From Oidiodendron maius Zn (lineage: Eukaryota; Ascomycota; Leotiomycetes; Myxotrichaceae), in contig KN832889.1 in assembly GCA_000827325.1 (NCBI GenBank), positions 372,001 through 436,000 of the forward strand: DNA of 64,000 nt, in the 5' to 3' direction. The position numbers and the translations under genes were made by a program. The notes below the pieces were generated by a model. It made no database searches. It saw only the letters and a program-made list of their open reading frames with translations, and was not told the origin of the DNA. The number at the start of each line of letters is the position of its first letter. Positions within the stretch are counted from its first letter, which is position 1. This document shows positions 1 to 9,601 of the stretch, piece after piece.

Positions 1-456
1 CTACAATACCACTGAGAGACCGTTTCTTAAATGCCGAAATATTTATAGGACTTCCAGGATCATGTGGAAGCTATGTGGCGATAAATGGGTCATCCTCAGC
101 CCCTTGCCCGTCAAGTTGATGTGCTCTTACACCCAGTGTGATACGGTAATAGTCAACCACTAGCATCCGGTGAGATATTAGTCTAGATGCTAGGATTGCC
201 ATCTCTTCCCACACCCGTTGAAACTACAAAAGAACGTTATGCAATTAAAATAGAACTTTTTTCTCTTGCTTATCGAGTACAAACCCAACGCCTAAAGAGC
301 CCTGCGCCATATAATAGAAACGAATCCTGCGGAGGTACCAAACAAAGAAACAAAATCTTCAATTAATCAAACGCCAAACGCCTAATACTCCTTGATCCAT
401 CAAGTATATGAAACGCGTTGAACTATGTACTTTTGACGTTGCTGGCTTAGGTGCTT
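1..456. other. Intergenic, nothing recognised
   Basis: No open frame with family motifs, no repeat array and no RNA gene pattern was seen on either strand. Confidence 0.5.
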
Positions 457-819
457 TTATGACCTCTTAGGGAAGCTGACATCTACGAGACCCAGAAAAG
501 TTTCCAGGACACCAACAGGTCCGCCGCTTGTTTGGCTATTATAGGCAGGCTTGAAGTATGAAGTGAAAGAAGGCATAGCATCAGCGTGCTCCAAACCGGC
601 CTCTACCTTGAACACACAGCTGTCGATACCGGCATTGATGGCATCAACACAGTATTTAACCCCTGTCTCCGTGACATTAAAGAAACCAAGGCCGTAGTCA
701 TTTAGCGTGATGACAGTTGAGACCTGAAGCCCTGCAGCGAATGTGATCCCGATCTTGCGAAGCCCATGCTTATTGTCAGTTTTAGTTTTGGTGTCTCCGT
801 TTGTGGTGTCCGCACCCAT
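457..819 (-). CDS. Small hypothetical protein (120 aa)
   Basis: A single open frame of 120 codons starts at an ATG at 819. I do not recognise a family. The product is mixed hydrophilic and hydrophobic, with two cysteines near the middle (YCVD and DSCVF) and no signal peptide or membrane segment. The N-terminus is Asp/Thr/Lys rich. It could be the last exon of a longer gene or an orphan gene; no neighbour within 600 bases helps to decide. It is listed because the frame is clean and the amino-acid composition is protein-like. Confidence 0.35.
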   Translation of the reverse strand: MGADTTNGDTKTKTDNKHGLRKIGITFAAGLQVSTVITLNDYGLGFFNVTETGVKYCVDAINAGIDSCVFKVEAGLEHADAMPSFTSYFKPAYNSQTSGGPVGVLETFLGLVDVSFPKRS

Positions 820-1449
820 AACTTCAGTGCAGAACGTCCAACTACTGTGATGACCAGCAGTAAGTTCAACACATCCCTGAATTAAGAATTCTCCAAGATA
901 TAACGGTCTTTATAGCTCCTTGCACTAAGGAGGAAGCAAATATCTGACACTGATTTATTGAGCAGCATTCATGGAAACTGTGCTGAGATACACGCCTTCT
1001 CACTCCTTCCCCAGGGAATGACGTGCAGTAATAGTATAATTACTGCTTATGGGATTTAAGGTAGTTCTCGTCCTCGCTTTATAAACCCTTGTCAAGACCG
1101 CAATGGTAAATGGGGTTGCGCTCCGCGGTGTAGACAGAACCAGGTCACCGCTATTACAAAGGGGTCATCGATAGATCAGAATCCAGCCTCAGATCTTAGA
1201 CAAGGAGAGCCGGCCTCAGACGATCTAGTGAGATCAGAAACAGTATTATAGACTAGTCAGGTATTTGTTACCCTAGTAGAAGAAGCTTAGAAGTAGGACA
1301 TTTAAGGCTATAAAGTTTGGAAATCATGTCACGGATCGAGAGGAGCGGAAAGAAGGTATATAACTGCTTTACGTACTTAGATACGTCGGTAATAAGGGAA
1401 AATGAATTCAATTAAACAAATTTCTGCCCCCCGCTCCTTTTAATAACAA
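820..1449. other. Intergenic, nothing recognised
   Basis: Stop-dense in all frames; no motif or repeat seen. Confidence 0.5.
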
Positions 1450-3066
1450 TTACCATGCCATGAAGTCTACTTCTCGATACCATCTTGGAATTGGGAATGC
1501 TATGCTCTCTCGCACCTCTAGACGAACATGCCCTTCTAACGAATACTTGGGGTGCTGTTCACCTAAAATTGCTCCTTTCATCAATGGTCCAAGGCCAACG
1601 AACCAGCCAAGTTTAAACTCGATATCCTCTAGTACAGGGAGCAGACTCAAGACTTGTGTGATATCACAGTAAACGTCATATATAAACCGAGTATCTTCTT
1701 CCCCTTCCACAAAGCAGCCAAGGTCATAGCTATCGATTAGGACAGTGATAGAAAGTCTTTCTAGATCGAAATTATCCTTTATAAAATTGATCAAGCCAGT
1801 CAATTTCTCACGGTAGCCAAGTTGATCCCATTCTTCGATCTCGCCTTCCTTAAACGTAAGCTGTATTCGCCGGGCATATTTCAATGTCCCTCGTGGGAAA
1901 TTACGTAGAAAAGAAATCGTCTCCTCCGGATCCTGGCAAAATTCGAAGCAGTTCTGGGAAAGTAGCACTTCCATCATATCTGCACGCATTCCTTTGCTGA
2001 CAAGTGAGAGCTCAAATGGGATATGACGACAATCGCAATTCAAAGAGAAAGCCGCGTAGGAAGGGGCACAGCAACAATCGATAAGAGTCTCTGTAAACTT
2101 GCGGCAACAAGGAGAGCACGCATTGGGCTTCTCAAGCCTATTCTTCCGGATCTGTAGAAGCCGGTCGACCTCAGAGTACGAGTTATGGTCGCCAAGGTGT
2201 GTGTGGCGCAGAATTTGGAGGCGTAGTTCTCTGGGGAGACGCTGAAAGGGGAAGATCCCTGCCGCTTCACAATATGAACCTTGAGCACGAAGAGAGGCTT
2301 CCCGGGCTAGTTTATACAACTCGTAGTCGAAACATCGTCCCAGTCGAATGACGCATTGTTCCATGGTCGGAAATTGCAATAGTGGCTCAAGGACGGCTAT
2401 GCCGGATGCCGTATCCGTGACATCGCAGATAAGCGTCAGCTGCAACTGCCCAGGTAAAATGGATGATGCTAGACGCTCAGCAAACCTCCGCCACCCATCG
2501 AGTAGAGTTTGACCTGCTTGAGAAGCTATATATAGTGGTGGATCACAAATCTCTGCTGGAGCGCGGCAGGTCTCGCACGTAGAGCCATCACTGAAGGTTC
2601 TGTCGTGCCCACGCAAGCAGGGCCAGCAATTGAGTCGAATCAAAAGGGAAGTCAGGGTGCTTAGAATGTGCGGGCTCAGATGAATAGATTCAAAGCCACC
2701 TGCGTCGGCGAGTCGTATCACGAACTGGTTCTTTGAATAAAAGACCGAGAATACGTCTTGGTAGACGGCGCGAGATACCAGAAGTAGATGTAGTGGTAAC
2801 CTAAAGCATGCACAGTCTGGCGTGCCTGGTGGCACCGACTTATCACGACCATTCCTCCGGAACCTATACAAGCATCCCATAAATGTGCCTTCCAAACCGA
2901 AGTAGTCATGCCAGGATGGGCGAAACGTGTGCGGACCTGGCAAGGGCACGGGTGCCCAGGTGTATGTATAAGGGCGATTCAACTCGATCGGACAATAGCG
3001 GAACAAGCGTACGTATGCATAGATCAAGTGCCTTGCGTTTAGAGGGAGGTCGAGGAACGACACCAT
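1450..3066 (-). CDS. Two-module F-box-like protein
   Basis: Uninterrupted frame of 538 aa. I start it at the ATG at 3066 because the F-box-like motif FLDLPLNARHLIYAYV follows at once; the open frame extends 54 codons further upstream but that part looks like leader. The protein has two repeats of the same plan: an F-box-like helix (LPLNARHLIY near residue 6, then LPRELRLQIL near residue 275), a cysteine-rich insert, and an LLVSRAVYQDV or LSLVSKGMRAD segment preceding a short 'NxFxF' strand. Such fungal proteins usually act as substrate adaptors for ubiquitin ligases or are called F-box-like or 2EXR proteins; the substrate is unknown. The internal duplication is seen in the sequence, the ligase role is inferred. 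No intron is needed. Confidence 0.7.
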   Translation of the reverse strand: MVSFLDLPLNARHLIYAYVRLFRYCPIELNRPYTYTWAPVPLPGPHTFRPSWHDYFGLEGTFMGCLYRFRRNGRDKSVPPGTPDCACFRLPLHLLLVSRAVYQDVFSVFYSKNQFVIRLADAGGFESIHLSPHILSTLTSLLIRLNCWPCLRGHDRTFSDGSTCETCRAPAEICDPPLYIASQAGQTLLDGWRRFAERLASSILPGQLQLTLICDVTDTASGIAVLEPLLQFPTMEQCVIRLGRCFDYELYKLAREASLRAQGSYCEAAGIFPFQRLPRELRLQILRHTHLGDHNSYSEVDRLLQIRKNRLEKPNACSPCCRKFTETLIDCCCAPSYAAFSLNCDCRHIPFELSLVSKGMRADMMEVLLSQNCFEFCQDPEETISFLRNFPRGTLKYARRIQLTFKEGEIEEWDQLGYREKLTGLINFIKDNFDLERLSITVLIDSYDLGCFVEGEEDTRFIYDVYCDITQVLSLLPVLEDIEFKLGWFVGLGPLMKGAILGEQHPKYSLEGHVRLEVRESIAFPIPRWYREVDFMAW

Positions 3067-4635
3067 TTTTGGATCTGTCTTGAGACTTTGCGAGCGAAGA
3101 GGCTGGTACAACGGCGAGGGGAAATATATAGAGGCGCCTAGCAAATCACGCTTCTGATCCCTGCGCCACTGGCCTTTTGAGGCTTTGCGGCCGGCACTCT
3201 GTATGGCAGATGAAGGCCAGAACGGCACGACACCGTGCTTTTAGGTGGGAGATATTACGCAGTGCGAAGGCCGTCGGCGGCTGGCGGGCAGATTGGCCAC
3301 TATTTATGCTGGAGCGACAATGCAAGTTGGCTCGTAGTGATTGGGCCGGAGTATCTATGCGTTTCACCGCTGTGGTAGGGCACACTGTCTGCCGAGACGA
3401 GCTTGAACTCCTGACCAGCCAGCAGTACCCGCACTATGGATTGCTTCTCAGACATGGTTGCTTCTCAGACTTGCAACTCAGAGGGGACCACATTCAGTTG
3501 CATTCATGTAGACTATAAACTCAAGAAAGCGCCGTCTTCGGTCGGATGGATTTCTGACTGTTTTTGTGTCTATAGCGAAATCCAGAGAAGTGACGGGGGG
3601 TGCGAGATACTGCAAGACTAGCCCTGAGACCATATTGTGGCAGTGGCCCCGGATCAGTTGGTGTTGTTGGTTTGGGGCCTCAGTTTCTGCAAGAGATCTT
3701 CGTCAGCCAATCTCTTGTCGCGCCGGGAGATTAAAATATGGCGCACGTACCGTACTTTCTCAGGGACTTGTTGGGCGTTAAATTCTTTACGTATGAATTG
3801 GGGACCAGATAAATCGTGGCCAAACTTAGCAAAATAGTACCCTGTGCTTGAATTCTCAAAACGATCAAAACACACCCTATCGTTTAGAATATATCCAAAT
3901 ATGGGGGTTCAGACACCCCCCAAATCCCCCGAAGCTAATCCTAACCAATCCTAACCACTAACCCCTAACCTTTATATCAAAAAGTTATTATATACCTCGA
4001 GATAGGGAGGAAAATAGTTGATGCCATATGAAGAGTCCCGCTTTCGCTCAGCTCAAATCACGCGACTTCAAAGTATCCTTCCTGCCAGGCTTGGAGTTTA
4101 TGTTCATGGACTTGAGCATTGCGTTGAAGAATTGCATCCAATCTGAAGCATCGCCCAGTTATAACAACCTATAATGTCTTCAAGCCTAGTCTGAGAGCTG
4201 GCAGCGATGATACAGTGCTCGTAAGGTACTCTATGCGAGTATATACGGTGCCGTTCTCACCGTGATGAAAGAAGTCATGTCAAGCCAAATCATTGTGCAT
4301 TATTATGGCCGGTAAATAACTGTATAGCAGTTGTGAGTATAAAGCCTGGAGATTTTGTGGACAGGAAATTACCTCACAAAACAATAGTTGAATGGCTACA
4401 GTCGTGATACAGATCACTTCATATGGATAGGAGTTTTAGGCAAAATAGCGAACTAGTTTGATATAAGTTTCAACATACATTTCCTGTTGAACCAAGGTAG
4501 CGACTCGGCTCGGGTGACTGATCTTTGCAAATACGGTCATCCGGTGGTGGTACACACGCTAGATAGGGGTAGATAAGTCGAGCAGTCGTAAGTTCGTCCT
4601 GACTAAGCGTGGAATCTATTGATACATAGCCCAAA
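3067..4635. other. Intergenic, 1.6 kb
   Basis: Several short frames on both strands lack family motifs. It holds a small GGGG..CCCC hairpin at about 3903-3920 and a degenerate telomere-like run listed separately. Confidence 0.5.
3935..3970. repeat. Degenerate telomere-like CTAACC run
   Basis: Six imperfect CTAAYC / CTAACC units in 36 bases, close to the fungal telomeric unit CCCTAA. It follows a short G/C hairpin. It may be an interstitial telomeric scar or chance low complexity. Confidence 0.4.
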
Positions 4636-5497
4636 TTACTTATGCTTCTTCTCCTTCAAGTCGCTACCTGCTGGTGCCTTTCTCCCATCGGGTAACACAA
4701 TCTCTGTCTTCTTGATTTTGGCAAAACTGAAAGGATAGATCAAATCGCAAACTAGACCGGTTCCCCACAGGAAGATGCCAAAAGGAGACATAAAATAATC
4801 ATGAGCTTCTCTCCACATATACCACGCCCAGGCATAATTCATATATAGCCCTACTATCGATCCCAATGTCCTAGCAGCCCTGCAGCAAAGTTCAGCATCG
4901 TCCATTTTCTAGCAAAACAACAACTCACCAAATACTCCAAGTCACACCCCCAGAATGGCCCCTAACCCACAATTGTGCCAGGCTAGCAGCAGACAAGTTT
5001 GCCTGGGCAAGCGCCGCAGTCCAAAACCCCAGTTGCGTGGTGTCTGGCCCGACAATGCCCCGATAAAATTTCCCCTCGCATTTCCCCACCTCGTTGTCGA
5101 TCCACCACTTTGCAAATGCCCAGTGACCCGCACAGCAATACGTTATCAGCCCCACTAAAATCCATCCAAGGTTCTTCTTAATTATCGGGCTATGTTCCCA
5201 CTCATAGATCCCATATCTCAACACGCCGTACACCATGCCGACATCAATCACCAACCACACACTAAAGACGACTTGTTCTAGAACTGATTCGACAACGTAG
5301 AGCGCGTAGACAATCTCCCAGGCTAAATTGAAGGCGAGGGCGAAGAGGGGCATGCCGTAGGAGCGCGTGCGAAAGGATTCGCGCGCGAGGAGAATGTAGC
5401 AGATGGTCCATAGGCTACCGCCGATTTGGAGCAGAAAATTGCAGACTGGGACTACATATGGGGAGATATGGGGAGGTGGTATATCATTAGAACCCAT
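4636..5497 (-). CDS. Pyr4-family integral membrane terpene cyclase
   Basis: Two exons, 4929..5497 and 4636..4879, joined across a 49-base GT..AG intron, give 270 aa. Multiple hydrophobic helices fit the seven-helix fold of the Pyr4/PaxB/AtmB family, which protonates and cyclises prenylated (often epoxidised) meroterpenoid or indole diterpene precursors in the membrane. The two acidic residues known to be essential in Pyr4 have clear counterparts: E61 in FNLAWEIVYAL and D235 in GTGLVCDLIYP. The join restores SIWAARTLGSIVGLY, a conserved family stretch, which supports the splice. At 270 aa it is a little longer than the usual 240. No prenyltransferase, GGPP synthase or epoxidase lies next to it, so its substrate cannot be told from context. 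Confidence 0.88.
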
Positions 5498-5809
5498 TTT
5501 AACCAGTTATGAATGAAGCAAAAAGAACTTTGCTTCGGAAGTAAGCTCAGCATACGTAGGTCATCTTACCTTTAAGTTAAGTTAAGTTAAGTTACCGGAG
5601 TCGATCTGAGTCAGCATTACTCGCCGGGATGTCGGCTGTACGGAGGAATCCTTCCAGGCAGTACTTAGCTAAGCCTCATTGGGCTCGCCGGACTGTCACC
5701 TTTTTTCAGTCATAAAGAACTTGCTATCCGTAAGACAACCACTACTTTTCTTCACAGCTACTATTATTAAAACTTCTTCTATCCCAGAACCTAAGGACTC
5801 TAAACAGCC
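5498..5809. promoter_or_regulatory. Divergent intergenic region
   Basis: Lies between the terpene cyclase and the P-loop kinase, transcribed away from each other, so it must carry both promoters. It contains the TTAAG microrepeat. A pyrimidine-rich stretch precedes the kinase ATG at 5810. Confidence 0.5.
5572..5594. repeat. TTAAG microsatellite
   Basis: Four and a half perfect tandem copies of the pentamer TTAAG. Confidence 0.8.
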
Positions 5810-6358
5810 ATGACCCTCGAGAGAATCGTCATCGTCGGTAAACCAGGCGCAGGGAAGACCACTCTGGCTGCAGAGCTAGCTAGCAGGCTCAGTCTGCATC
5901 ATATTGAACTGGATAGTATTAATTGGCAAGCGAATTGGACTCAGCTTCCCGACAATGAAATGCGTGAACATGTTAGCGAAGCGATTGCAGGTGCTGCGGA
6001 TTGGGTACTTGACGGCAACTACAAGGCTGTCCGTGATATTGTTTGGGCACGAGCCGACACTTTGATCTGGCTAGACTATCCTCTCTGGGTAGCCTTACTA
6101 CGAGTCCTGTGGCGGACATTGGGCCGAATTATTCGACGAAAAGAGCTCTGGAATGGGAATCGGGAATCCCTTCGACATGTTTTGAATCTAGATCCTAATG
6201 AAAACTTGATTGTCTGGACATTTAGAATGCATACGAGGCATCGAAACGACTTCCCGGCCCTTTTCCTACAGCCTGAGTACAGTCATCTGAAGGTTTTAAG
6301 GTTTCGGAGTCCTAGAGAGACGGAAATGTGGCTCCAAACAATACCAACTGCGAAATAG
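5810..6358 (+). CDS. P-loop NTPase, adenylate kinase-like (topology modulation/FlaR-like)
   Basis: Intronless 182-aa protein. The Walker A motif GKPGAGKTT is at residues 10-18, followed by the HHIELDSINWQ segment and the DGNY motif (WVLDGNYKAV) that are typical of small bacterial nucleoside-kinase-like proteins called 'topology modulation protein', FlaR or AAA family ATPase. The basic RTLGRIIRRKELWNGN stretch is the expected lid region. These proteins are thought to phosphorylate small substrates with ATP; the real substrate is unknown. The absence of introns among intron-rich neighbours and the bacterial flavour suggest, but do not prove, acquisition by horizontal transfer. The protein is full length for the family. 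Confidence 0.85.
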   Translation: MTLERIVIVGKPGAGKTTLAAELASRLSLHHIELDSINWQANWTQLPDNEMREHVSEAIAGAADWVLDGNYKAVRDIVWARADTLIWLDYPLWVALLRVLWRTLGRIIRRKELWNGNRESLRHVLNLDPNENLIVWTFRMHTRHRNDFPALFLQPEYSHLKVLRFRSPRETEMWLQTIPTAK

Positions 6359-7912
6359 CGAGGAAATAAGAACGTAAGATAGGGAAAGTCCGAGAATGGC
6401 ATTAATATATATTGGCAGGAAGGATTTAAATATAGATAAAAGCTCTGGAAAGGAATCCATGTAACTCAGAGGGTAGATAGATACTTAGCGTGGGATACAT
6501 TGCACTCGCACTATTACATCAGATGCATGTAAATTACATCTTGGAGGAAACTTCATTCTCAACGAAAGTCAAAAGCGTAGGATTACGGCTACGGTTATTG
6601 GTAGGTTTTATCTAAATAATTCCAAACCCCTAACCTTAGAGGAAGAGTACTTATATCGTAAGTGCCCATGGAATCTCACACCGCGGATTATCAATATCCT
6701 TTGATTGTATTGATTGAATTCTCTGCGCTTGACCGTATTTAGACAATGGCCGCGAAACCCGGTAAGCCTATTGGTCAACAATCAGAATATCAGTCTTAGC
6801 GGCCCGAATAAGGGACTATACTAGTGAGCCATTAATATATGTCGAGGGTCTAGTATCCTTTTCAGAGCGGAGCAGCGTTCAGTCCTCTTTCTATTTCCCG
6901 GGCCGAATCTACTTTGTTACAACAAACCTCCTATAACCTCCTAGCGAGGTCCCTTCAATTCTCTAACATCCTGCTGTCACCTAGTGACTAGTCGTCTGTT
7001 CCACTCTGTACGGCAAAGCTCCTGACATTTAGACCTAAGGTAATTAAGCAAACCTATATTCAGTAAGTCTTCATAGAGTTTAATCTAAAAGCCTACTAGG
7101 GAAGGTACTTATAGATTATAGTAATAACCTTTGAGCAGTATTCACTAATATTAATATTCCTCTATATATTAGTATTTGGGTCTTAAACTTCCCGGCGAGG
7201 ACTCTATAGTAGAACTGTTCGGGAGGGGATTGTTGGATGCTGATGAGGATAGGAAAGTGGAAAGTGGGCCAGAGGATTTCGATGCGGAGATGAAGCCCTA
7301 TCCCTAATTTGTAATATGGTCTCGGCATTTTATTATTACAGGGTATGGTTTATGAGAGGAGCATGCAAGCATATTCGTCTCCGGAATTGTTATACGTCGG
7401 CTAATTATCGGCTAATTATCGGCTCCCGCTCAGGCGTCATTCTGGGGTCCAGACTCGCCATCGCCTTTTGAGTGGGGTTATACGGCGTTATATGGGGGGC
7501 CACAGACCAAAGGTACCCGGAAAGCGTGTGCACACCGTGCTAAAAAAAAAACACCTTATACTGTCAAATCCTTAAAGGCCCATCGCTTAGGGACAGGTAC
7601 CAGGCACCTTGCCTGGCTGATCATACCCCCGAATCAGAAATGTGCGGAGCATATGCCTTCTTCTCTCCAAGCTCATGCACAAGCTTCAACAGTCTGCTGG
7701 TCTCTGCTTAACAAGCTATGGATTTCTTTCCTTTTTCAATCAAGTGCCCTATATCTCAAGGTTGGGGCTGCAGCTTGTCGTCATTCCCCTTGACTTAATT
7801 AATATATTTTTTTTGCAAATTAATATTTATTTCTTTGGCTATATAGAGCTACCTTTATCCCACTATTCACCATGAAGTGTTGTCTGTGGCCGTATCTGTG
7901 TCTTTATTCATT
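6359..7912. other. Intergenic, AT-rich tract
   Basis: About 1.5 kb rich in TA steps and stops (especially 6.4-7.4 kb). No recognisable gene. Near the 3' end are an A10 run and a pyrimidine-rich stretch upstream of the next gene. Confidence 0.5.
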
Positions 7913-9478
7913 ATGTTCGCCTTAAACTCCCTTTCCCTCTCCATTGCCCTGTGTATGTCGGCTGTGGAGGCATGGCCTTCTCAATCTTATAAAACTGTGC
8001 CTTTTATTACACCCGTGTTCAATGTCACTAAATCTGGAAGCCCGCTTGCTCCTGGCTACCTCTTCCTCACAGTCACAAGCGCCCCGTATCCGGCTTCTAT
8101 AATTATAACTGATGAAGGAGAATTGGTTTGGGCTAGCCAATCCGGCGACTACAGCAACCTTAATGTGCAAGCTCTGGATTCCAAGCCAGTCTTAACTTAC
8201 TGGAATGGAACAGGGTCGCCGAATCCACAGATAGGTGGCCATGGATATGGGGGTGTCTACATACTCGATTCCACCTATACGATTCAACATACCCTTTGCC
8301 CAGATCTAGACCTTGCCGCAGATGGACCTACAAGAGCAGAGTGCCAGGCTGATCTTCACGAGTCCTATATCACTGATCGCGGCTCGCTCCTCGTCACTGC
8401 GTACAATGCCACAGAGACGGACCTTACATCTGTGAATGGGCCAGCTCAAGGATGGATTTATGACTGCTTGGTCTTTGAGATAGATATTAAGACGAAAGAA
8501 GTTATTTTTTCGTGGAGTGCACTCAAATCGGGAATTCCTATCAGTGACTCGAAACAGCCACTTGGGACCTCGGGGACGCAATCAAGTCCTTATGATTTCT
8601 TCCACATAAACTCTATCCAGTCTGTTGGAAGCAATTATTTGATAAACAGCAGGCACATATGGACTACATACTTGCTTAATTCGAAGGGAGAAATAGAATG
8701 GCGATTTGAGGTTAGTGATCTAGACCGCCCTTGGAAGAAAGACAACTCTTATATGTTCGACAGGGCTCAACAGGTGGTGATTTCAAACTCCCATCAGGCA
8801 TTCATTTTGTATGCATACCTTTCATCCTATCTCCTGCTTCACTTTTAACGTAAGCAACAGGCTTGGCAGCACCACCCCCGCGCCCTCAACGTCACTCCTA
8901 CTAGCTTGGTTCTCCACCTCTTCGACAACGCAAACTCGCCTCCTCCCTTTTCTGGCGTTAACCAAACGCTAGGCCTACTATTCTCGCTTGATCTCAATAA
9001 AAAGACTAGCACTTTGATACACGATTACTACGATCCGAAGCAGACTCTGTATGCAGAGAGCCAAGGGGCATTGGACTTACTCCCTAATGGGAACGCACTG
9101 ATGGGCTACGGACGGCTTCCTATTGTCAAGGAATATGGACCACAGGGCGACGTTCGGCTGTCTGTCCAGTTTGGAGACTTGAACGGCACGCAGCAGTCGT
9201 ACCGTGCGTACCGTCTGGAGTGGGAAGGGGTGCCCGCGGCCGACCCAGTTGTCTTTGCGGAGAAGGGATATGCGTATGCGAGCTGGAATGGGGCAACGGG
9301 CGTCAAGAGGTGGGATATTTATGAGGGAATGACAGCGAACAATGTCATATACAGCCACTCGGTTAGTAATGCGGGATTTGAGACCGAGGCTTCCATTTCG
9401 ATTACTACACAATTTGTGAAGGTCGTTGCAGTTACCTCCGATGGGAATCGAAGCTCTGCCACGGTGCCAGTATCATAG
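7913..9478 (+). CDS. Secreted arylsulfotransferase (ASST)-family protein
   Basis: Exons 7913..8773 and 8861..9478 (87-base intron) give 492 aa. The start at 7913 gives a good signal peptide (FALNSLSLSIALCMSAVEA). The body shows the fungal ASST pattern: PGYLFLTV..., ITDEGELVWAS, DLHESYITDRGSLLVTAYN, DFFHINSIQSVGSNYLINSRH, EIEWRF, then WQHHPRALN directly after the splice and GNALMGYGRLPIVKEY. The fold is a beta-propeller; bacterial relatives move sulfate between phenols, while the activity of fungal members is mostly untested. The candidate HINS..H and WQHH histidines are present. Several N-glycosylation sites (NVT, NGT, NAT) fit secretion. It runs toward the sedolisin gene with only 123 bases between stops. 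Confidence 0.82.
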
Positions 9479-9601
9479 GCGGGTGAAAAGAAATTATATT
9501 ACTAAGAGATATCACTGGATCTTTTTATCCATGGCGAATAGATATGACCATATCTAGCCAATCTTTACTTTCTAATCCCAAACTTGTCATCTATCAAACA
9601 C

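Noticed and set aside
3361-3440. Possible tRNA/SINE B-box (GTTCAAGCTC on the minus strand)
   Set aside because: No A-box at the right distance and no cloverleaf could be drawn.
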